Assembly: GCA_023458595.1 (NCBI GenBank)
Contig: JAEWYT010000189.1
Span: 7,683-71,682 of the forward strand
Origin: Pseudomonadota bacterium
Lineage (GTDB): Bacteria; Pseudomonadota; Alphaproteobacteria; Rhizobiales; Tepidamorphaceae
DNA length: 64,000 bases
Reading direction: 5' to 3'
In this document: positions 61,457 to 64,000 of the stretch, piece by piece
Position numbering within the stretch: the stretch's first letter is position 1
Layout: every line of letters starts with the position of its first letter
The notes under the pieces: generated by a model
What the model was told of the DNA's origin: nothing
The model's input: the letters and a program-made list of their open reading frames with translations, nothing else
The model's database searches: none
Made by a program: the position numbers and the translations under genes

Positions 61457-62503
61457 TCACCGGCCGAACAGGCGGGAGAGAAAACCGCGGTTGCGGATGG
61501 GCGAGGGACGGGCTGCGCCGGGGCGGCGGCGCAGCACGTAGACGTCCTGGTTGTTGCCGAGCCTGCCCTGCTGGAACAGCGCCACCTCCCAGCCGTCCGC
61601 CAGCCGCGTCTCGACCCAGGTCTTCGGTATGAAAGCGACGCCCCAGTTGTCCCGGTCGAGATCGGGCGCCTGCGACTTCGCCGGGTGGCGGTCGAACAGG
61701 AGCCGGCCGGCATCGAGACCGTCGAGCAGCCGCGCGATCCGCGCCGGACCCGGATCGGCCCTGCGCTTGCGGTGGAGAATCGAGGCATAGCCGTGCGTCG
61801 TGAACACCAGCAGGCCGCCCGGCGCGATCACGCGGTGCATCTCGGAGAACCAGGCGAGCGCCGCCTTCTCGCTGAAATGCGACCACACCGAAATCGCGTA
61901 GACCGCCTTGTAGTGTCCCGCCTCCACCGGTAGCGGCGGCATCACGTCGCTGACGAAGAAGCGGACCTTCGGGATGTGGGCGGCCGCCCACTCGATCGTA
62001 TCCCTGCGCGGATCGCAGGCCTCGCAGACGGCCTTCGGATAGTAGGCGGCGAGATTGCGGATCACCCGGCCCGAGGAGGCGCCGAAATCGAGGATGCGGT
62101 CGCCCGCCCCGATCGAGGCCCCGGCGGCTGTCAGCACGTCGACGAACAGGTCGCAGAGATGGAGATTTCCGGCCGGCTGGCGGTTGCCGACGACGGTGTG
62201 GACCTCCTCGGGCACCTGCAGGTTCAGGAGCCCCGCCTTCTCGAAACCGGGCGCGTCGCCGCCGACGCCGAACTGCAGCATCTTGCGCTTGTAGTTCGCC
62301 GACGAAGGCTTGAACCGCGCGAGTTCGGCCCGCTGCTCGGCGTTCAGGAATCCGGGCAGCGCGGCGACGGCCCCCGCCGGCACGCGCGCGAAAATCGCAT
62401 TCGTAACCGGCGTAGCGGTCTCGCCGACCGTCTCTATCGCCTCGAGGCGGCGCTCGTTGGAGGCGCCCGCGTCCGTCCTGCCCGATGTGGCTGCCGTCGT
62501 CAT
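61457..62503 (-). CDS. Class I SAM-dependent methyltransferase
   Basis: 348 residues. The SAM-binding motif I is I-L-D-F-G-A-S-S-G-R near 140, followed by E-A-C-D-P-R as the acidic end of strand 2, and the H-R-V-I-A-P-G-G-L-L-V-F segment. A long N-terminal extension of about 100 residues precedes it. Target is unknown; the closest look-alikes are small-molecule or sugar-modifying enzymes beside glycosyltransferases, but no such gene is nearby. It probably forms an operon with the BenE gene. Confidence 0.85.
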   Translation of the reverse strand: MTTAATSGRTDAGASNERRLEAIETVGETATPVTNAIFARVPAGAVAALPGFLNAEQRAELARFKPSSANYKRKMLQFGVGGDAPGFEKAGLLNLQVPEEVHTVVGNRQPAGNLHLCDLFVDVLTAAGASIGAGDRILDFGASSGRVIRNLAAYYPKAVCEACDPRRDTIEWAAAHIPKVRFFVSDVMPPLPVEAGHYKAVYAISVWSHFSEKAALAWFSEMHRVIAPGGLLVFTTHGYASILHRKRRADPGPARIARLLDGLDAGRLLFDRHPAKSQAPDLDRDNWGVAFIPKTWVETRLADGWEVALFQQGRLGNNQDVYVLRRRPGAARPSPIRNRGFLSRLFGR

Positions 62504-62549
62504 GGGCGCCTACGTACCAGATGCCGGCGCGACGTCGCCAGTCCCCAAT

Positions 62550-63863
62550 TCAGCCGAGTACCGAGAAGCTCGATTCCGGGTTTATGGTCCTCAATCGCGA
62601 GTAGAAACCGACGTTCGTCGCACGGCCGATGTGCTTCAGCGCGAACTGCACCGGGTCGGCGTCGTGATCGTGGCCGTTTTCGACCTTCTCGATCAGGTCG
62701 GCCATCATGGCGCCGGCGACCGGGGCGTTCTTGAACTGGTTGCCGCTGGAGCCGCAGGCCATGTAGAAACCCGGCACGCAGGACTTGTCGTAGATCGGGA
62801 TCCAGTCCTCGGTGACGTCGTAGAGTTCGGTCACGCCCTTCATCTGGCTCGGGATGCCGAGGTTCGGGATGCGCTGGGCGGCGCGCAGGGCCTGCACCCG
62901 CCACTGCTCGGAGAAGTTCCGGTCCCAGTCGTCCGGATCGACCCATTCACGCGGGTCGCAGGGCGGGTCCTCCGAGCCGACGAGCACGAAGCCGCCCTTC
63001 TCGGGCCGGGTATAGCAGGCGATGTCGGAATCCGACGTCACCATGCCGACCCGGTCGTAGCCATCGACCGGCATCGGCACGTGGACGACCTCCTGCTTCA
63101 GCGCTCGGGTGGTGATCTTCATGTCGCCGGTCGCACCGGCCAATTCGTTGACCTTGTACGAGTGGGGGCCGGCGACGTTGACGACAACGCGGGTCGAGAT
63201 CGTCGTGCCGTCGTCGAGCGTGACGCCGGCGAGGCGGCCGGACGCGTCCTTGTCGATCGAGACGACGCGCTTCCTGAAGACGAACTCGCCGCCCGAGGCT
63301 TCCGCCGCGCGCTGGAGGTTGTGGGCGGAGAGCTGCGGATCGGTGATGTATCCGGCATAGGGGAAATAGACGCCGCCGGGCAGCGCGCCGCCGGTCGGCT
63401 CGCCGAAGCCCTCGTCCTCGGGACGCTTCGGGGGATAGTAGAGCTGCGTGTCGAAGTAGGGCAGCTTGCGCTTGAGGCCCTCGGCGTCGAGATCCTCGTA
63501 GGGGATGCCGAGCGCGTCCATGTGCGCCTTCACATGGGCGAGTTCCTTGTTTGCGGCGGTCTTCATGACGACGCAGCCGCACTGGCGGAACTCGGCGAGG
63601 CCGCGCTCGTCGTCGACGCCGAGATAGTCGCGCCAGGCCTTCCAGTAGTAGAAGCCCTCATAGGCGAAGGCGGAGCCTTCCAGCGTCGAGTAGTGGGTGC
63701 GGATGATGGCGCAGGAGCCCGCGGTGGAGCCGTAGCCGGCGGCGGGGGCCATGTCGACATTGAGGGTCTTCAGCCCCTTGCGGGAGAGCTCCAGCCCGAC
63801 CGCCGCGCCGATCACGCCGGCCCCGATGACAACCGCGTCGTAGGATCTCGTCATTGCACTCAC
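62550..63863 (-). CDS. DAO-family FAD-dependent oxidoreductase (sarcosine/dimethylglycine dehydrogenase-like)
   Basis: 437 residues. An FAD-binding motif V-I-G-A-G-V-I-G-A-A-V is near the N terminus, followed by the G-S-T-A-G-S-C segment of the isoalloxazine site. A-C-G-S-S-G-N-Q-F-K-N-A-P near the C terminus is typical for sarcosine dehydrogenase relatives. The start is GTG 63863 with AGGAA upstream; an ATG 9 bases later is possible. There is no operator copy upstream and no linked pathway gene, so it is probably not part of the microcompartment regulon, although its substrate could be similar. Confidence 0.85.
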   Translation of the reverse strand: MSAMTRSYDAVVIGAGVIGAAVGLELSRKGLKTLNVDMAPAAGYGSTAGSCAIIRTHYSTLEGSAFAYEGFYYWKAWRDYLGVDDERGLAEFRQCGCVVMKTAANKELAHVKAHMDALGIPYEDLDAEGLKRKLPYFDTQLYYPPKRPEDEGFGEPTGGALPGGVYFPYAGYITDPQLSAHNLQRAAEASGGEFVFRKRVVSIDKDASGRLAGVTLDDGTTISTRVVVNVAGPHSYKVNELAGATGDMKITTRALKQEVVHVPMPVDGYDRVGMVTSDSDIACYTRPEKGGFVLVGSEDPPCDPREWVDPDDWDRNFSEQWRVQALRAAQRIPNLGIPSQMKGVTELYDVTEDWIPIYDKSCVPGFYMACGSSGNQFKNAPVAGAMMADLIEKVENGHDHDADPVQFALKHIGRATNVGFYSRLRTINPESSFSVLG

Positions 63864-63909
63864 GCCTGTTCCTTACTTCATTCCGCAACGCTTGCCGTGC
63901 CGCCCCCGG

Positions 63910-63930
63910 GTCCCGGATCAAGTCCGGGAC
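63910..63930. repeat. REP-like hairpin at the right edge
   Basis: GTCCCGGA (63910-63917) pairs with TCCGGGAC (63923-63930) around TCAAG. A second, imperfect unit (TGTCGGG ... CCCGGACA) follows at about 63972-63991. Both are of the dispersed palindrome type seen after the GntR gene. No gene is seen from 63864 to the end. Confidence 0.6.
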
Positions 63931-64000
63931 ACGAGGCTTTGCATTGTCGCACTGCCCTCACCCCGCCGTCATGTCGGGCTTGTCCCGGACATCCACGAGC

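Noticed and set aside
62550..63863. Second DAO flavoprotein as part of the microcompartment regulon
   Set aside because: No copy of the 15-bp operator upstream and 6 kb away with unrelated genes in between.

Overview
The window reads as high-GC, densely packed chromosomal DNA of an alphaproteobacterium, most likely of the Hyphomicrobiales (Rhizobiales) type. The reasons are the many 4-base stop/start overlaps (ATGA, GTGA), the frequent GTG and TTG starts, the orders of familiar gene families, and the GC-rich palindromic intergenic repeats. The exact genus is not visible to me and no database was searched.

Left edge to about 15 kb. Bases 1-4125 are the end of a nucleotide-sugar/cell-surface polysaccharide operon: epimerase fragment, DegT-type aminotransferase, epimerase and UDP-sugar dehydrogenase. 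It ends in a strong bidirectional terminator facing a secreted Hint-domain protein. A long AT-richer region with three clustered inverted repeats separates that gene from a secreted beta-propeller/beta-helix protein. An acyltransferase-3 membrane protein, a tiny one-helix protein and an aldehyde dehydrogenase follow. Next comes a tightly overlapped trehalose operon, otsB - GH15 - otsA.

15-44 kb. This stretch holds housekeeping and small operons: L,D-transpeptidase; cytochrome c; a formate-dehydrogenase-like electron-transfer locus (polyferredoxin, cytochrome b subunit, WD40-cytochrome c fusion, HtrA-like protease, DUF6352) without any catalytic subunit in view; moaA; two transporters; a UDG/MBL/GST/nuclease run; a histidine kinase; a tandem pair of membrane-anchored aspartic proteases; phosphomannomutase; AraC and MerR regulators; a TauE/SafE exporter; dusA; and a complete livFGMHK-type ABC importer.

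44-57 kb is the most unusual part. An eight-gene minus-strand operon (51594 to 44794) encodes a glutamine-synthetase-like (gamma-glutamylamide synthetase type) enzyme, the vertex (BMC-P), hexamer (BMC-H) and tandem trimer (BMC-T) shell proteins of a bacterial microcompartment, an opine-dehydrogenase-like protein, a CoA-acylating aldehyde dehydrogenase, a malate-dehydrogenase-like enzyme carrying a EutQ-like N-terminal extension, and a RidA protein. Divergent from it lies a monomeric sarcosine-oxidase-like flavoprotein. Beyond that is a split glutamate-synthase trio of the MgsABC/GlxBCD type, and then a GntR-family regulator. A near-identical 15-bp palindrome (consensus TGTATTCWGWATMCA) sits in front of the liv importer, between the microcompartment operon and the flavoprotein, and between the trio and the GntR gene, so all of these look like one regulon. 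The most coherent reading is import of an amine or amide, attachment of its nitrogen to glutamate (gamma-glutamylamide, then N-alkylglutamate), flavin- or NAD-dependent release of an aldehyde, and capture of that aldehyde as an acyl-CoA in a microcompartment. The substrate is not determined by the sequence.

57-64 kb holds a two-cysteine ArsR repressor of the BigR/SqrR type with a palindromic operator, exported msrA and msrB genes, a YcaQ-type DNA glycosylase, a BenE transporter, a methyltransferase and a second DAO-family flavoprotein.
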